NCBI GenBank assembly: GCA_945888625.1
Contig: CAMDAH010000009.1
Location: forward strand, 1 to 64,000
Length of the DNA: 64,000 bases
From: Chryseobacterium gleum
GTDB lineage: Bacteria > Bacteroidota > Bacteroidia > Flavobacteriales_D > Crocinitomicaceae
Direction: 5' to 3'
This document shows positions 48,408-57,853 of the stretch, piece after piece. Position numbers and translations under genes: made by a program. Below the pieces are notes generated by a model. It had not been told where the DNA came from. It was given only the letters and a program-made list of their open reading frames with translations, and searched no databases. Position 1 is the first letter of the stretch; each line of letters begins with the position of its first letter.

Positions 48408-48932
48408 TTAATTAAAAGCCTTAATAATTTTTGTCTGTTGAAGAAAAGCACCGCTTTCATTATAGAAGTTTAAAAAGTATTGGCCCGGAGCCAAATCACT
48501 TTCAAAATCCATTTGATGCCTAGAATCATTCATTTGTTCTTCTTTAATTAGTTTTCCATTTTGGTCAATCAATTGAATTTTAGTGGTGCCTTTTTGCTCA
48601 TCTGGTCCTTGAATGATCGTGTAATTGTTAAATGGATTTGGGTAAATCAAAAACGAAGGTGTTGAAACAATCATACCTGATGGATTGGGAGAAACTGGAA
48701 AGTTTACATCAGGTTGTTGAAATCCGTTATGAATTCGTCTTGTACCAGCATTAGACCACTTTACAATTGGTTCCCCAATAGTGTAGGACACTGTATTTGT
48801 ACTTCCAAAAATTAACGTTTGGCAATTTGCCACTTTTCCGGCACTTGCATAAACTCTTCTGTCAGGACCCTGTGCAAAACCTATTGTTGCAACCATAACT
48901 AGAAACAAAGAAAATAGAGTAAAATTTTTCAT
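48408..48932 (-). CDS. Secreted protein with type IX sorting domain
   Basis: The 174-residue protein has a signal peptide (MKNFTLFSLFLVMVATIGFAQ) and a short mature region, then a C-terminal T9SS type A sorting domain of about 80 residues. That domain starts at SFLIYPNPFNNYTII and shows KIQLIDQNGKLIKEEQ and DLAPGQYFLNFYNESGAF. The middle part, residues 22-85, has IFGSTNTVSYTIGEPIVKWS and RRIHNGFQQPDV, a pattern common in Bacteroidota proteins that precede this domain. It should be exported by the type IX system and attached to the cell surface or released. Confidence 0.9.
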   Translation of the reverse strand: MKNFTLFSLFLVMVATIGFAQGPDRRVYASAGKVANCQTLIFGSTNTVSYTIGEPIVKWSNAGTRRIHNGFQQPDVNFPVSPNPSGMIVSTPSFLIYPNPFNNYTIIQGPDEQKGTTKIQLIDQNGKLIKEEQMNDSRHQMDFESDLAPGQYFLNFYNESGAFLQQTKIIKAFN

Positions 48933-49094
48933 ACGTTGAATTTTATTAAGTAAAAATATAAATATTTATCAAAGGAAATGTTTTTTTAGTGATTAAATTT
49001 TTATTAAAAGTTATTTGAACAGTTTTTAAGCACTTTATTTCTTCTAATTACAAGGTAACAGGCTGTATCAATCAAAAAATTCATGATATTTTTT

Positions 49095-49102
49095 TAACTT
49101 TA
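49095..49102 (+). promoter_or_regulatory. Near-consensus -7 box TAACTTTA before ffh
   Basis: TAACTTTA differs from TAnnTTTG only at the last base and lies 20 nt before the ffh ATG. The 190-bp gap 48933-49122 otherwise shows only A/T-rich sequence and no 4.5S RNA-like hairpin. Confidence 0.35.
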
Positions 49103-49122
49103 CAAATTAACTAAGAAATACC

Positions 49123-50469
49123 ATGTTTGAAAATTTAACAGAAAAGTTTGAACGAGCATTTAAGGTGCTAAAAGGCCAAGGTCAAATATCCGAAATAAAT
49201 GTTGCCGAATCCCTTAAAGAAGTGCGCAGAGCGCTATTAGATGCGGATGTGAATTTTAACACGGCAAAAAACTTTACTAATTCTGTTAAAGAAAAAGCGC
49301 TCGGAAGAGATGTCTTGCGTGCGGTTTCACCAGGACAATTAATGGTTAAAATTTGCCACGAAGAATTGAAGGAATTGATGGGTGGGAATGAGGTGGAAAT
49401 TAATCTCAAAGGCAGTCCTGCCATTATTTTGATGTCGGGTCTACAAGGCTCGGGAAAAACGACGTTTACAGGAAAACTCGGCTCGTACCTTAAAAATAAG
49501 AAAAACAAAAAGGTTTTATTAGTTGCTTGTGATGTCTATCGTCCGGCGGCAATTGATCAGTTACATGTACTCGGCGAACAACTATCAATCGAAGTGTATT
49601 CAAATAAAGAGGAAAAAGACCCTGTCATTATTGCTTCCAATGCTGTTCAACATGCTAAAAGCAACGGTTTTAATGTGGTAATTGTCGATACGGCAGGACG
49701 TTTAGCCATCGATGAGGTCATGATGGATGAAATTGCCCGAGTAAAGACGGCTATCAATCCCAGTGAAACGTTATTTGTTGTTGATGCAATGACTGGCCAA
49801 GATGCGGTTAATACAGCTAAGGCCTTCAACGATAAAATTAATTTTGATGGTGTAATACTTACCAAATTAGATGGCGATACCCGAGGAGGTGCCGCCTTGA
49901 CAATTAAGTCGGTGGTTAATAAACCAATTAAGTTTGTTGGAACAGGCGAGAAAATGGATGCCTTGGATATTTTTTATCCTTCTAGAATGGCGGATCGGAT
50001 TCTTGGTATGGGAGACGTTGTGTCATTGGTGGAAAGGGCGCAAGAGCAGTACGATGAAGAGGAGGCAAGGAAGCTTCAGAAGAAAATCATGAAAGATCAA
50101 TTTGATTTCAATGACTTTTTAGCGCAGTTGAATCAAATTAAGAAAATGGGTAATGTAAAGGATTTGATGGGTATGATTCCTGGAATGGGTAAGGCAGTAA
50201 AAGATGTTGATGTGCCTGAAGATGCATTTAAAGGTGCTGAGGCAATTATTTTATCGATGACTCCCAAGGAAAGAGCAACCCCAGGGGTGTTAAACACATC
50301 AAGAAAAAATAGAATTGCAAAGGGAAGTGGCACCAATATCATGGAAGTCAATAAGTTAATTAAACAGTTTGACGAAATGAAAAAAATGATGAAGATGATG
50401 AGTAACCCTCGTGCAATGGCGAATATGATGGGACAAATGAAAAACATGGGTGGCGGCATGCCTAGTTAG
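49123..50469 (+). CDS. ffh: Signal recognition particle GTPase
   Basis: The 448-residue SRP54 homologue recognises signal sequences on ribosomes and delivers them to FtsY. The NG domain has P-loop GLQGSGKTTFTGKL, DTAGRL, TKLDGDTRGG and GTGEKMDALD; the methionine-rich M domain spans about 325-448, ending MKMMSNPRAMANMMGQMKNM. Length is normal. The M50-like protease gene starts 3 bp after its stop. The ffs RNA gene was not found in the window. Confidence 0.97.
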   Translation: MFENLTEKFERAFKVLKGQGQISEINVAESLKEVRRALLDADVNFNTAKNFTNSVKEKALGRDVLRAVSPGQLMVKICHEELKELMGGNEVEINLKGSPAIILMSGLQGSGKTTFTGKLGSYLKNKKNKKVLLVACDVYRPAAIDQLHVLGEQLSIEVYSNKEEKDPVIIASNAVQHAKSNGFNVVIVDTAGRLAIDEVMMDEIARVKTAINPSETLFVVDAMTGQDAVNTAKAFNDKINFDGVILTKLDGDTRGGAALTIKSVVNKPIKFVGTGEKMDALDIFYPSRMADRILGMGDVVSLVERAQEQYDEEEARKLQKKIMKDQFDFNDFLAQLNQIKKMGNVKDLMGMIPGMGKAVKDVDVPEDAFKGAEAIILSMTPKERATPGVLNTSRKNRIAKGSGTNIMEVNKLIKQFDEMKKMMKMMSNPRAMANMMGQMKNMGGGMPS

Positions 50470-50472
50470 CAG

Positions 50473-51411
50473 ATGGAAAACGATTCTTTGTATCCCGAAA
50501 AACCAATACTAGAAAAGGAAGTAGTCAAAAATAACTGGGGATTAACCATTTTTTCTATGGTTTTATTCGTGTTGTCACTATTATTATTTTTTTCGGAGCG
50601 ATTTGAATTTATCTTTTTCCTAGTTTTTGTACTTTTTTTTCACGAAATGGGACATTTACTTTTCATGAAGTTTTTCAAGTACGAAAATGTTCGCATGTTA
50701 TTCATTCCGCTTATGGGTGCTTTTGTGCAGGGTTCCAAAGAAAAATATTCTCAGCGAGAAAGTTTACTAGTGGTCTTTTTTGGTCCAATTCCAGGTTTAC
50801 TTATCGGTTGTTGTACGTTTGTTTATGCTGCTTTATACCACAACGATTCTGCGCTGACTTTGGGTTCCGTATTTATATTTCTAAATGCTATCAATCTGTT
50901 ACCTATCGATCCATTGGATGGGGGGCAATTATTTAAATTGTTGGTGCATCGCCAACGTGATTTGTTCTTAATGATTTTTGCGCTTATATCGTCTTTACTG
51001 ATGATTTTAGTAGGTTTTTTAATTCAAGATTACCTCGTTATCGTTTTTGGCTTTATTATGGGTGTACGTGTCCGCGGAATGCAAAAAAATTATCTTTTAC
51101 GCTCTAAATTGGATGATTTGAAAGTCAATTACTTTTGTTCTTACGATGAACTTTCGAACCGCGATTATTCCATTATTAAAGATGTATTTATCGATAATTC
51201 GCCTGCATTTAAAAAGTTTAAGGATGTGACGGATGAGGATATTGGGCCTTATCTTGCGGCGCAGGTCAACGCTTTATTAGTAACTCCACTAATAAAAGAT
51301 GCTTCTTTGCTGTTTAAAATTGTTTTGCTTTTTTTCTGGGTAAGCTCTTTTGTAATTCCAATAATTCTTATCTTTTCTTTCGATTTTACATGGTATTTTG
51401 AAAAATTATAA
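50473..51411 (+). CDS. M50-family (site-2 protease-like) membrane metalloprotease
   Basis: The 312-residue protein has five to seven hydrophobic segments with the zinc motif HEMGH (H57, E58, H61) in VFVLFFHEMGHLL, and the second site DPLDGG (D146 or D149) in NLLPIDPLDGGQLF. This arrangement is that of a membrane-embedded site-2 protease family, smaller than E. coli RseP and without PDZ domains. The C-terminal third carries a soluble segment and a final helix. It is 3 bp after ffh and overlaps the following secreted-protein gene. Confidence 0.88.
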   Translation: MENDSLYPEKPILEKEVVKNNWGLTIFSMVLFVLSLLLFFSERFEFIFFLVFVLFFHEMGHLLFMKFFKYENVRMLFIPLMGAFVQGSKEKYSQRESLLVVFFGPIPGLLIGCCTFVYAALYHNDSALTLGSVFIFLNAINLLPIDPLDGGQLFKLLVHRQRDLFLMIFALISSLLMILVGFLIQDYLVIVFGFIMGVRVRGMQKNYLLRSKLDDLKVNYFCSYDELSNRDYSIIKDVFIDNSPAFKKFKDVTDEDIGPYLAAQVNALLVTPLIKDASLLFKIVLLFFWVSSFVIPIILIFSFDFTWYFEKL

Positions 51412-52123
51412 CAGCAAAATTTTAATGCTAATTTTCGTCTCATTATGCTTTAACCTGAAGTATTTTGGACAATGCGATCGTGTGCTAATTCAAGGTCAAG
51501 TAATTGATTCGTTGTTCCCGCAAGCATTTTATAATTTAATGGTCATTAATAAAACAAATGGGAGAGGTGTTTTTGGTCAGCCTAATGGCTATTTTTCTGT
51601 TTTAGCAACGCCCAATGATGTAATTGCCTTGTCAACAAAATATTATCCCATCTATCAATTTACGGCTTTTCCAGATTCTAATTGTCAATGTCAAGTTATT
51701 GCGTATATCGAACGTATCCCGCAGGAATTTAAGGAGGTAATTGTTCGGCCCTTAAAATCCCTTCAGCAGTTGAAAGAGGAACGCGCTGGTCTTGCTTTGA
51801 GGGAAACTAAATTAGTGACGGGTATCGGTGTTTTGGAAAGTCCAATTACAGCGATTTATCAGGCATTCTCTAAAAAAGAGCAAAATAAAAAGTGGATTGC
51901 GGAGCAAGAATACAAGGACGATCAACGAAAAGTGGTGAAAGAATTATTAAGGTTGTACGTGTCCTTTGATATTATAAGTTTAACGGAAGATGAATTTGAT
52001 GATTTTATAGGTTTTCTTAACTTGGACACTGATTTTTTAAAAACGGCATCGGAGATGGATTTAATTATGTTTATCAAGGACAAATATGACCACTTTCGTA
52101 GGTTTCGTGTTAAACCTGAATAA
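51398..52123 (+). CDS. Secreted CarboxypepD-regulatory-like protein
   Basis: The 241-residue protein most likely starts at TTG 51398, because only this start gives a basic signal-peptide N-region (MKNYNSKILMLIFVSLCFN, cleavage near GQC). An internal ATG (51425) lacks it. The mature N-terminal domain has IQGQVIDSLFPQAFYNLMVI and NGYFSVLATPNDVI, a carboxypeptidase-regulatory-like sandwich. The helical C-terminus (TEDEFDDFIGFLNLDTDFL, MFIKDKYDHFRRF) resembles the protein at 14309. The gene overlaps the M50 gene by 14 bp and is probably cotranscribed with it and ffh. Confidence 0.8.
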   Translation: MKNYNSKILMLIFVSLCFNLKYFGQCDRVLIQGQVIDSLFPQAFYNLMVINKTNGRGVFGQPNGYFSVLATPNDVIALSTKYYPIYQFTAFPDSNCQCQVIAYIERIPQEFKEVIVRPLKSLQQLKEERAGLALRETKLVTGIGVLESPITAIYQAFSKKEQNKKWIAEQEYKDDQRKVVKELLRLYVSFDIISLTEDEFDDFIGFLNLDTDFLKTASEMDLIMFIKDKYDHFRRFRVKPE

Positions 52124-53276
52124 CTTTTTCTAGTGTGTTAACAATGGCGGCCCAATTGTATTTTTTAATGACAAATTCCCTCGCATTTTTTTGGATTTTT
52201 TCGTAGCTTTCCACGTCAGCTAGTAAGGTTTCTATGCCTTGTATTATTTCTTCTTTTGTATCGGCCACCCAAATGGATTCTTGATGTAAGCCGTTAATGG
52301 CATTGTTTGCTAAGGTGGTTGTAACAGTTGGTATCCCCAAGGCCATTGCCTCGAGAATTTTGTTTTGCATGCCGGTACCAATTTGCATGGGTGCTACAAG
52401 TATTTTTCCTTGAAGGTAGGATGTTCTAATATCATCTACCCACCCAGTTATGCTGGCATTGGGCGTACTTTTAATTTGTTGGATTAAACTGTTGGAAGGA
52501 TTTGCGCCCGAAATGAGCAGCGTGCGATTAGGAATAGCCGGTAAAATCGATTCTAAAAGAAAATTAATTGCATCGATATTCGGTGGATAATTAAGGTTGC
52601 CAACAAAAACTAAATCGTAGGTCTGTTTAACTTGAAGCTCTTCAAAATAGTAGGCGTCTATTCCATTGGGTAAAATGAGCATCTTGTTTTTGTCGGGATG
52701 CGCAATGTAATTCAAATCTTGTTGACTTATAATTGCCTGGTTTTCGAAATAATTGAAGATGCGTTGCTCATAATCTTTTAGGCGCCTTGCCTCTAAGTCA
52801 AAAATAAATTTTAACAAAAAATTGGACTTAATTGCCCTTCGTTCCATGCCTTTGGAAAGGGCATCCATGTAATCAATGGTTTTCGGACAGTGATGGTAAT
52901 TTTTCACGTATTCAGCTGAACGAATTAATTGACAAATGATATGGTCTGGTTTTATGTCGTCTAAAAGCGCGCTAATTTTTACTTTAATCTTGTAGTCAGT
53001 AAAATAGTTTACTTGGAGTGGTTTGCTATTAAATAGGCCAATAAATAGTCGGAGAAACTTTCTGAATTTGGTTAGTTTGAAGAGGTGTATTTCTTTTGTA
53101 AATTGTTTAATTTCATTTACTTGTCTAGTAGATATTAAATCCTCTGTTAACGTAATTAAATAGATGTCGTGGTGGACTTGAAGGTATTTTAATAGGTAAT
53201 AAGTCCTGAGTTTATCGCCTTTTTCAATTGGAAAAGGAAATCGTGTGGCTACCAAAACTATTTTTTTCCTAAGCAT
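52110..53276 (-). CDS. Glycosyltransferase family 4-like protein
   Basis: The 388-residue GT-B enzyme has an N-terminal VLVATRFPFPIEKGDKLRTY acceptor-binding region. Its donor-binding C-terminal half contains LVFVGNLNYPPNIDAI, GWVDDIRTSYLQG and PMQIGTGMQNKILEAMALG with the family E(x7)E-like Glu. It should add a sugar in the cytoplasm to a lipid- or polysaccharide-linked acceptor. It overlaps the upstream glycosyltransferase gene by 8 bp and ends 14 bp past the end of the convergent secreted-protein gene (3' ends overlap). Confidence 0.9.
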   Translation of the reverse strand: MLRKKIVLVATRFPFPIEKGDKLRTYYLLKYLQVHHDIYLITLTEDLISTRQVNEIKQFTKEIHLFKLTKFRKFLRLFIGLFNSKPLQVNYFTDYKIKVKISALLDDIKPDHIICQLIRSAEYVKNYHHCPKTIDYMDALSKGMERRAIKSNFLLKFIFDLEARRLKDYEQRIFNYFENQAIISQQDLNYIAHPDKNKMLILPNGIDAYYFEELQVKQTYDLVFVGNLNYPPNIDAINFLLESILPAIPNRTLLISGANPSNSLIQQIKSTPNASITGWVDDIRTSYLQGKILVAPMQIGTGMQNKILEAMALGIPTVTTTLANNAINGLHQESIWVADTKEEIIQGIETLLADVESYEKIQKNAREFVIKKYNWAAIVNTLEKVIQV

Positions 53277-54444
53277 TGAAGATTGTTTTTAAGTTTTGAA
53301 TAGCTATTTCTTGAGTGAATTGTTCCTTTATTATGCCTAGTACTGCATCTCGATTTTCGTTAAGTTTCATTGGGCTATCTAAAAGACTGCTGAGTTGATC
53401 TATTGCTTCTTCTTTTGTTTTAAATGAGGACAATTTGTCGGATAAATTTATGCCCTCAGCGGATTTTTGACTTAATACAACAGGCACAGCGGCATTCATG
53501 GCTTCCAATACTTTTATTTTTATACCACTACCGATCCGAATGGGGGATACAAAAATGCCATGCGTTTTTAAAAATTCGGATGCGTCGCTCACTGAACCAT
53601 AAACGATTACACCCGCTATTTTAGTTGTTCGAAATACTTCTTTGGAACCGAAGCCTGCAATGTGAAAGGTTAGGTCAGGATAGCGTTTTTGAAGACTTGT
53701 AAATACATTTTTAATAAACCAATTTATTGCGTCTACATTAGGAAACCATCCAAAATTTCCAATAAAACAGAGGCTGTTTTTTTTAATTGTTTCCGCCGGT
53801 GTAACGGGAAGCAGCGATACGGGAACGCAATGAATTTTGGTTGAGGAGTATTGTTTGAAATAGTCAAAATCAGTTTGACAAATGGCAGCAATAAAATCTA
53901 CTTTTTCAACGATAGCCACTTCGTAATTCCCTACTTTTTTAGCCAACCTATTCAAATATAACCGTTTAATACTGTTTTGTTCAGTTCGCGCGTAATCGGT
54001 CCAAATTTGTTTTTCAATGTTGTGACTTCTGTAAATTATTTTTGCCTTGGAAAGTGACCTTAGCTTATCGAGGTAGGCACTTGCATAAAATCCGTCTAAG
54101 AACACATAATCATAATCGTTTTTCTCGAGTAATTCTTCTATTTTCTGACCTAACACATCTTTCTTATAACGAAGTAAGTTGTAGGGTAGTTTTGAGAAAA
54201 AAGAACTTAAAAGTGGGAATAATTGAAGTGCTGTATTGAGTTCGATTGGGTGAAATTTGATTTGATCTTTCTTTGTGATCGCTTGAAATGTCGCATCGAA
54301 TGGGTGTTTTTTTGTTGATATTACAAGGTAATCAATCTGCCCGTTAACCTGTTCATTCAAATCGTCTAAAAACCGATTGATTGCGAAACTTCCGCCGTCA
54401 ACAATTGGATATGCAGGTTTTTGGCTAATGTATAGTACCTGCAT
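53269..54444 (-). CDS. Glycosyltransferase family 4-like protein
   Basis: The 391-residue enzyme has the same architecture as the glycosyltransferase downstream (52110-53276): YISQKPAYPIVDGGSFAI at the start, NFGWFPNVDAINWFI mid-protein, and SPIRIGSGIKIKVLEAMNAA with the donor-site Glu. The two genes overlap by 8 bp, consistent with a tandem pair acting in one polysaccharide or LPS pathway. Its start overlaps the LptF/G-like gene stop by 20 bp. Sugar specificity is not evident. Confidence 0.9.
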   Translation of the reverse strand: MQVLYISQKPAYPIVDGGSFAINRFLDDLNEQVNGQIDYLVISTKKHPFDATFQAITKKDQIKFHPIELNTALQLFPLLSSFFSKLPYNLLRYKKDVLGQKIEELLEKNDYDYVFLDGFYASAYLDKLRSLSKAKIIYRSHNIEKQIWTDYARTEQNSIKRLYLNRLAKKVGNYEVAIVEKVDFIAAICQTDFDYFKQYSSTKIHCVPVSLLPVTPAETIKKNSLCFIGNFGWFPNVDAINWFIKNVFTSLQKRYPDLTFHIAGFGSKEVFRTTKIAGVIVYGSVSDASEFLKTHGIFVSPIRIGSGIKIKVLEAMNAAVPVVLSQKSAEGINLSDKLSSFKTKEEAIDQLSSLLDSPMKLNENRDAVLGIIKEQFTQEIAIQNLKTIFNA

Positions 54445-55909
54445 TACTTTTATTTTTTTTGATCTTTTTTCCCCAGAATTCCCTGCTAAAAATAGGCGAG
54501 TCGTTTGCTGCAGCTATACTTATAAGTAGTGCAATTGGCGTGAAAATTATTCCAGCAATCCACATGCCTACCCACGGGGAAACGATATAGGTATTCGCTA
54601 GGTTTTCTCCAATGCTTATGATGATGAAGTAAATCATAAAAATTATGGCTGCGATTACAACGGGCGCTCCAAATCCACCTCTCCGAATGATTGCACCCAG
54701 TGGACCGCCAATAAAAAAGAGGACTACAATGGCATAGGTTAGGGCAAATTTACGATGAAATTCAATCCAATACTGGTCCTCCTCGCGATCAACTGTTTTC
54801 ATGAAGTCTTGCTGGCTTTCAATGTTTTGGTTTAACCGTCTTAGCGATGAAACACTCTCGTTTAGGGTTTTTTCTTTATCCTTTTTGCTTAATTGTTCAA
54901 AATTTATCGCCTTTGGAATTTCACCTCCCATTCGATCAATCAATTGATTTTCCTTAATTTTTAGTTTGAAGAAATAGGATGAACTGGACATTAATCCATC
55001 AACGAAGGCCGCTTTAATTTTATTTTTCTTCGCTTTCAATGAGTCAATAGCTGCATTTATTTGAAATACATTCAACATTTCAAATTTATCAGTAAATATC
55101 TCTTCCTCCGATCGGTTTAAGGTAAATCCAGTAACATTCATTTTATATGATGCTCTCCTGAAGCTCGAAATGCGCGAAGGGCGTGTGCTATTTGTCCCTG
55201 GTTCTTCTTTTCCATTGGGTAGAAAAACTGGGCTTTGAATTTCAAGCTCTTCGAAAATTACGCCATCTTTTAGATCAAAAAACAAGAACATTCCGTTAGT
55301 TGATCGGTACAATCGAGCTTCTTTTGCCTTAACGGTCTTAAACTCAGTTGGCGTGGAATGATCGTGAATGATGATGTCTTTGAATAAACTATCGCTGCCT
55401 GACTTCACCTTTATAGCGTATCCTTCAAGTTCTTTTGTGTAAACGCCAGGTGTTATGATGGTTGATAATTTTGTGTTCTGTATATCGTATATCAAGGAAT
55501 GCCACTTAAGATTGGCAACTGGAATAACATAATTGGCAAAATAAAAGGTGAAACCAGCTATAAAAAGCACCACGACGGTTAATGGTCGCATAATTTTATA
55601 AAGTGATAGGCCACTCGATTTTAAGGCTGTTAGTTCGTTACTTTCTGCTAAATTGCCGAAGGTCATTAGTGATGAAAGTAAAATCGCTAGCGGTAAAGCA
55701 AGAGGAATTAAGCTGGCTGAAACATAAAATAATAATTCTAGAATTACCCAAATACCGAGACCTTTACCAATCAAATCATCAATGTAAACCCAAAAGAATT
55801 GCATGATTAATATAAACATTGAAATCACCAAGGTGATTAGAAATGGCCCAATAAAAGATCGAATACTAAAAAGGTAAAGCCGTTTCAAGCTACTGATTTT
55901 TAAGTGCAA
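54425..55909 (-). CDS. LptF/LptG-family LPS-export permease
   Basis: The 494-residue protein has six membrane helices: one at the N-terminus, a group near 50-130, and three near the C-terminus, separated by a large beta-jellyroll periplasmic domain. It starts KISSLKRLYLFSIRSFIGPF and ends with ANDSPIFSREFWGKK, with LIPLALPLAILLSSLMTFG typical of LptF/G. It would form the membrane part of the LPS extractor with LptB. Only one such gene is here; the partner is probably elsewhere. The glycosyltransferase pair follows in the same operon. Confidence 0.92.
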   Translation of the reverse strand: MHLKISSLKRLYLFSIRSFIGPFLITLVISMFILIMQFFWVYIDDLIGKGLGIWVILELLFYVSASLIPLALPLAILLSSLMTFGNLAESNELTALKSSGLSLYKIMRPLTVVVLFIAGFTFYFANYVIPVANLKWHSLIYDIQNTKLSTIITPGVYTKELEGYAIKVKSGSDSLFKDIIIHDHSTPTEFKTVKAKEARLYRSTNGMFLFFDLKDGVIFEELEIQSPVFLPNGKEEPGTNSTRPSRISSFRRASYKMNVTGFTLNRSEEEIFTDKFEMLNVFQINAAIDSLKAKKNKIKAAFVDGLMSSSSYFFKLKIKENQLIDRMGGEIPKAINFEQLSKKDKEKTLNESVSSLRRLNQNIESQQDFMKTVDREEDQYWIEFHRKFALTYAIVVLFFIGGPLGAIIRRGGFGAPVVIAAIIFMIYFIIISIGENLANTYIVSPWVGMWIAGIIFTPIALLISIAAANDSPIFSREFWGKKIKKNKSNAGTIH

Positions 55910-55946
55910 AAATAAGGATAAAGTACCTTTTTCAATGCCGTGAAAG

Positions 55947-56330
55947 TTAGGCGCCTAAAAGTCGTTTCAAATCGCCAACTTGTTGATCCCACAACATACG
56001 TGAATTTTCTAAATCTTCCGGTTCGCTAAAGTCAATGATGCGTAGTGCGACCATAGAGGTCATCGAGTCGACTTGATAATTTATTTCAAAAAACGTTTCC
56101 AAGCCATTTTCTTCGTCTTCCAACCAAATAAAGCGAATTCTTGAATTCATTTTGTGGTGTATTAATCGGGCTGATTCTACTACTCCGTCCCAATTAAAAT
56201 GGTAGATGTCGTCGCTCGCAACAACATCGTCTGCAAACCATTCGCTCAGCCCTGTTGGCGATGCGATCATGTTTTCAAGAACACGAGGAGAGGTTTTTAA
56301 TAAATATTCTAGTTCAAATTTTTCTTTCAT
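55947..56330 (-). CDS. START-like (AHSA1/SRPBCC) domain protein
   Basis: From ATG 56330 the 127-residue protein starts MKEKFELEYLLKTSPRVLEN and has the sequence of a Bacteroidota START-like/AHSA1 fold: SPTGLSEWFADDV, IRFIWLEDEENG, MTSMVALRIIDFSE and a final DQQVGDLKRLLG helix. The fold binds hydrophobic ligands or client proteins. A longer frame to 56381 has no support. Function unknown. Confidence 0.88.
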   Translation of the reverse strand: MKEKFELEYLLKTSPRVLENMIASPTGLSEWFADDVVASDDIYHFNWDGVVESARLIHHKMNSRIRFIWLEDEENGLETFFEINYQVDSMTSMVALRIIDFSEPEDLENSRMLWDQQVGDLKRLLGA

Positions 56331-56394
56331 CCTCTTTATTCTTAATAATCTTAATTTTGTTTGTCTTTGCAATGTAATCATTTTTTAATAACCA

Positions 56395-57129
56395 ATGGCA
56401 TTAATAGATTCTTTTGAGAAAAATGGCGCCTTTCTTTTTAGGTATAGGGGACAATTACCGCTTTTATTTTTTATTGTTGTTGTTCCTGTAACTTATTTTT
56501 ACAACTACGACTTTTTGAAGCACTCCTCACTACTTAAATCGCTCGCTTTTATCTTATGCATTGCATTTATTCTAATTGGTCATATTTTAAGGATATTGAT
56601 TGTGGGTTTTCGAAGTGAACATACTTCGGGAAGAAATCGACATGAACAGGTGGCGCATCGATTGAATGTAAGCGGTTGGTATTCTGTCGTTAGGCATCCT
56701 TTATATTTTGCTAATTTTTTAATTTGGATGGGCTTGTCTTTTTATCTTGTTAATCCGCTTTTAAGCGCCTTTCTCTGCGTATGTTATTGGTTGTATTACG
56801 AACGAATAATGTTACTCGAGGAAAAGTTTTTGGCAAATAATTTTGAAGGTGAATTTACAAGTTGGGCCACTAATGTGCCCGCTTTTGTTCCAAATATTTT
56901 TTTGTATAAAAAATCAGGAAATCGTTTTTCGATTAAAACGGTTTGTTCAAATGAGTACCCAAGTATCGTTTCTTCATTAACTACTTTGCTTGTGCTCATT
57001 CTTTTACGACGCTTATCGATGAGTGAACATTTCACGTGGTCTTTGACAGATGTTTATTTTGCCTTGTCTATTTTAGTTTTTGGACTAACGTTTAGAATAA
57101 TTAAGCACCGAACTTTTTGGTTTAAGTAA
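56395..57129 (+). CDS. Isoprenylcysteine/PEMT-like methyltransferase family membrane protein
   Basis: The 244-residue membrane protein has about six hydrophobic segments and the ICMT/PEMT signature RNRHEQVAHRLNVSGWYSVV followed by RHPLYFANFLIWMG, with a C-terminal EEKFL near the SAM-binding region. Bacterial members methylate lipids or carboxylates. The nature of the substrate is unknown here. It is followed by recR in convergent orientation (57140). Confidence 0.85.
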   Translation: MALIDSFEKNGAFLFRYRGQLPLLFFIVVVPVTYFYNYDFLKHSSLLKSLAFILCIAFILIGHILRILIVGFRSEHTSGRNRHEQVAHRLNVSGWYSVVRHPLYFANFLIWMGLSFYLVNPLLSAFLCVCYWLYYERIMLLEEKFLANNFEGEFTSWATNVPAFVPNIFLYKKSGNRFSIKTVCSNEYPSIVSSLTTLLVLILLRRLSMSEHFTWSLTDVYFALSILVFGLTFRIIKHRTFWFK

Positions 57130-57139
57130 CTCAGTTTTA

Positions 57140-57751
57140 TTAATGAGATATTTTAAATTCTTGTCGTTGCTCCAATGACCGACCTAGTGTTAACTCGTCG
57201 GTGTATTGTAACTCGGAACCAAATGCCACACCACGCGATAAAGAGGTTATTAAAAGTCCGTCTTTTTGTATTTTTTTAAACAAGTAAAAATTAGTGGTGT
57301 CTCCCTCCATAGTTGGACTTAAGGCCAGAATAACTTCTTTTATAGGGTGTTTAACTATACGTTCTTGTAGCGGAAGGATATTAAGATCTTGTGGACCTAT
57401 ACCGTCCATCGGAGAAATTAACCCACCTAGTACATGGTAAAGTCCTCTAAAAGTACTGGTGGCCTCAATGGCCATTACGTCTCTGATATCTTCCACAACA
57501 CAAAGAATTGCAGGATTTCTTTTTGGGTTAATGCAAATAAAACAAATGGGTTCATCACTAATGTTGCTACAAATGCTGCAACTGAATATGCTGTCTTTAA
57601 GCGCAACAATTGATTGGGTAAACTGCGCTATTTCTGCAGGGCTTCTTTTTAGTAAGTTGAGGGAGAGACGCAAAGCTGTTCGCTTTCCGATTCCTGGTAA
57701 AGAGGATAATTGGTCAACAACTTGTTCAAGCACTTTAGAAGGTAGATTCAT
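57140..57751 (-). CDS. recR: Recombination protein RecR
   Basis: The 203-residue RecR helps RecF/RecO repair of stalled or gapped DNA. The helix-hairpin-helix with LPGIGKRTALRL is at the N-terminus, the zinc-finger CSICSNISDEPICFIC in the middle, and the Toprim domain with CVVEDIRDVMAIEAT. The start is ATG 57751 (MNLPSKVLEQ); the extra codons to 57793 are unsupported. Divergent from smpB. Confidence 0.95.
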   Translation of the reverse strand: MNLPSKVLEQVVDQLSSLPGIGKRTALRLSLNLLKRSPAEIAQFTQSIVALKDSIFSCSICSNISDEPICFICINPKRNPAILCVVEDIRDVMAIEATSTFRGLYHVLGGLISPMDGIGPQDLNILPLQERIVKHPIKEVILALSPTMEGDTTNFYLFKKIQKDGLLITSLSRGVAFGSELQYTDELTLGRSLEQRQEFKISH

Positions 57752-57841
57752 GAACAAATTTAAGTATATTGAATTGTTATCATTCAAATTCATGACATAA
57801 TTTATTCTAATGTACTTGACTAAATTCTGTTTAAATAGCCT

Positions 57842-57849
57842 TAAATTTG
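57842..57849 (+). promoter_or_regulatory. Candidate -7 box TAAATTTG of smpB
   Basis: TAAATTTG matches TAnnTTTG and ends only 4 nt before the ATG at 57854. TTG at 57816-57818 is 23 nt upstream, within the flavobacterial spacing range. The smpB mRNA would be leaderless or almost so. Confidence 0.5.
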
Positions 57850-57853
57850 CTTA

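Noticed and set aside
48933-49122. 4.5S SRP RNA upstream of ffh
   Set aside because: The gap is A/T-rich without the long hairpin with conserved GNAR-type tetraloop expected of an SRP RNA.
57752-57853. tmRNA (ssrA) gene beside smpB
   Set aside because: No tRNA-Ala-like ends or peptide-tag frame were seen in the recR-smpB gap; ssrA is probably elsewhere.
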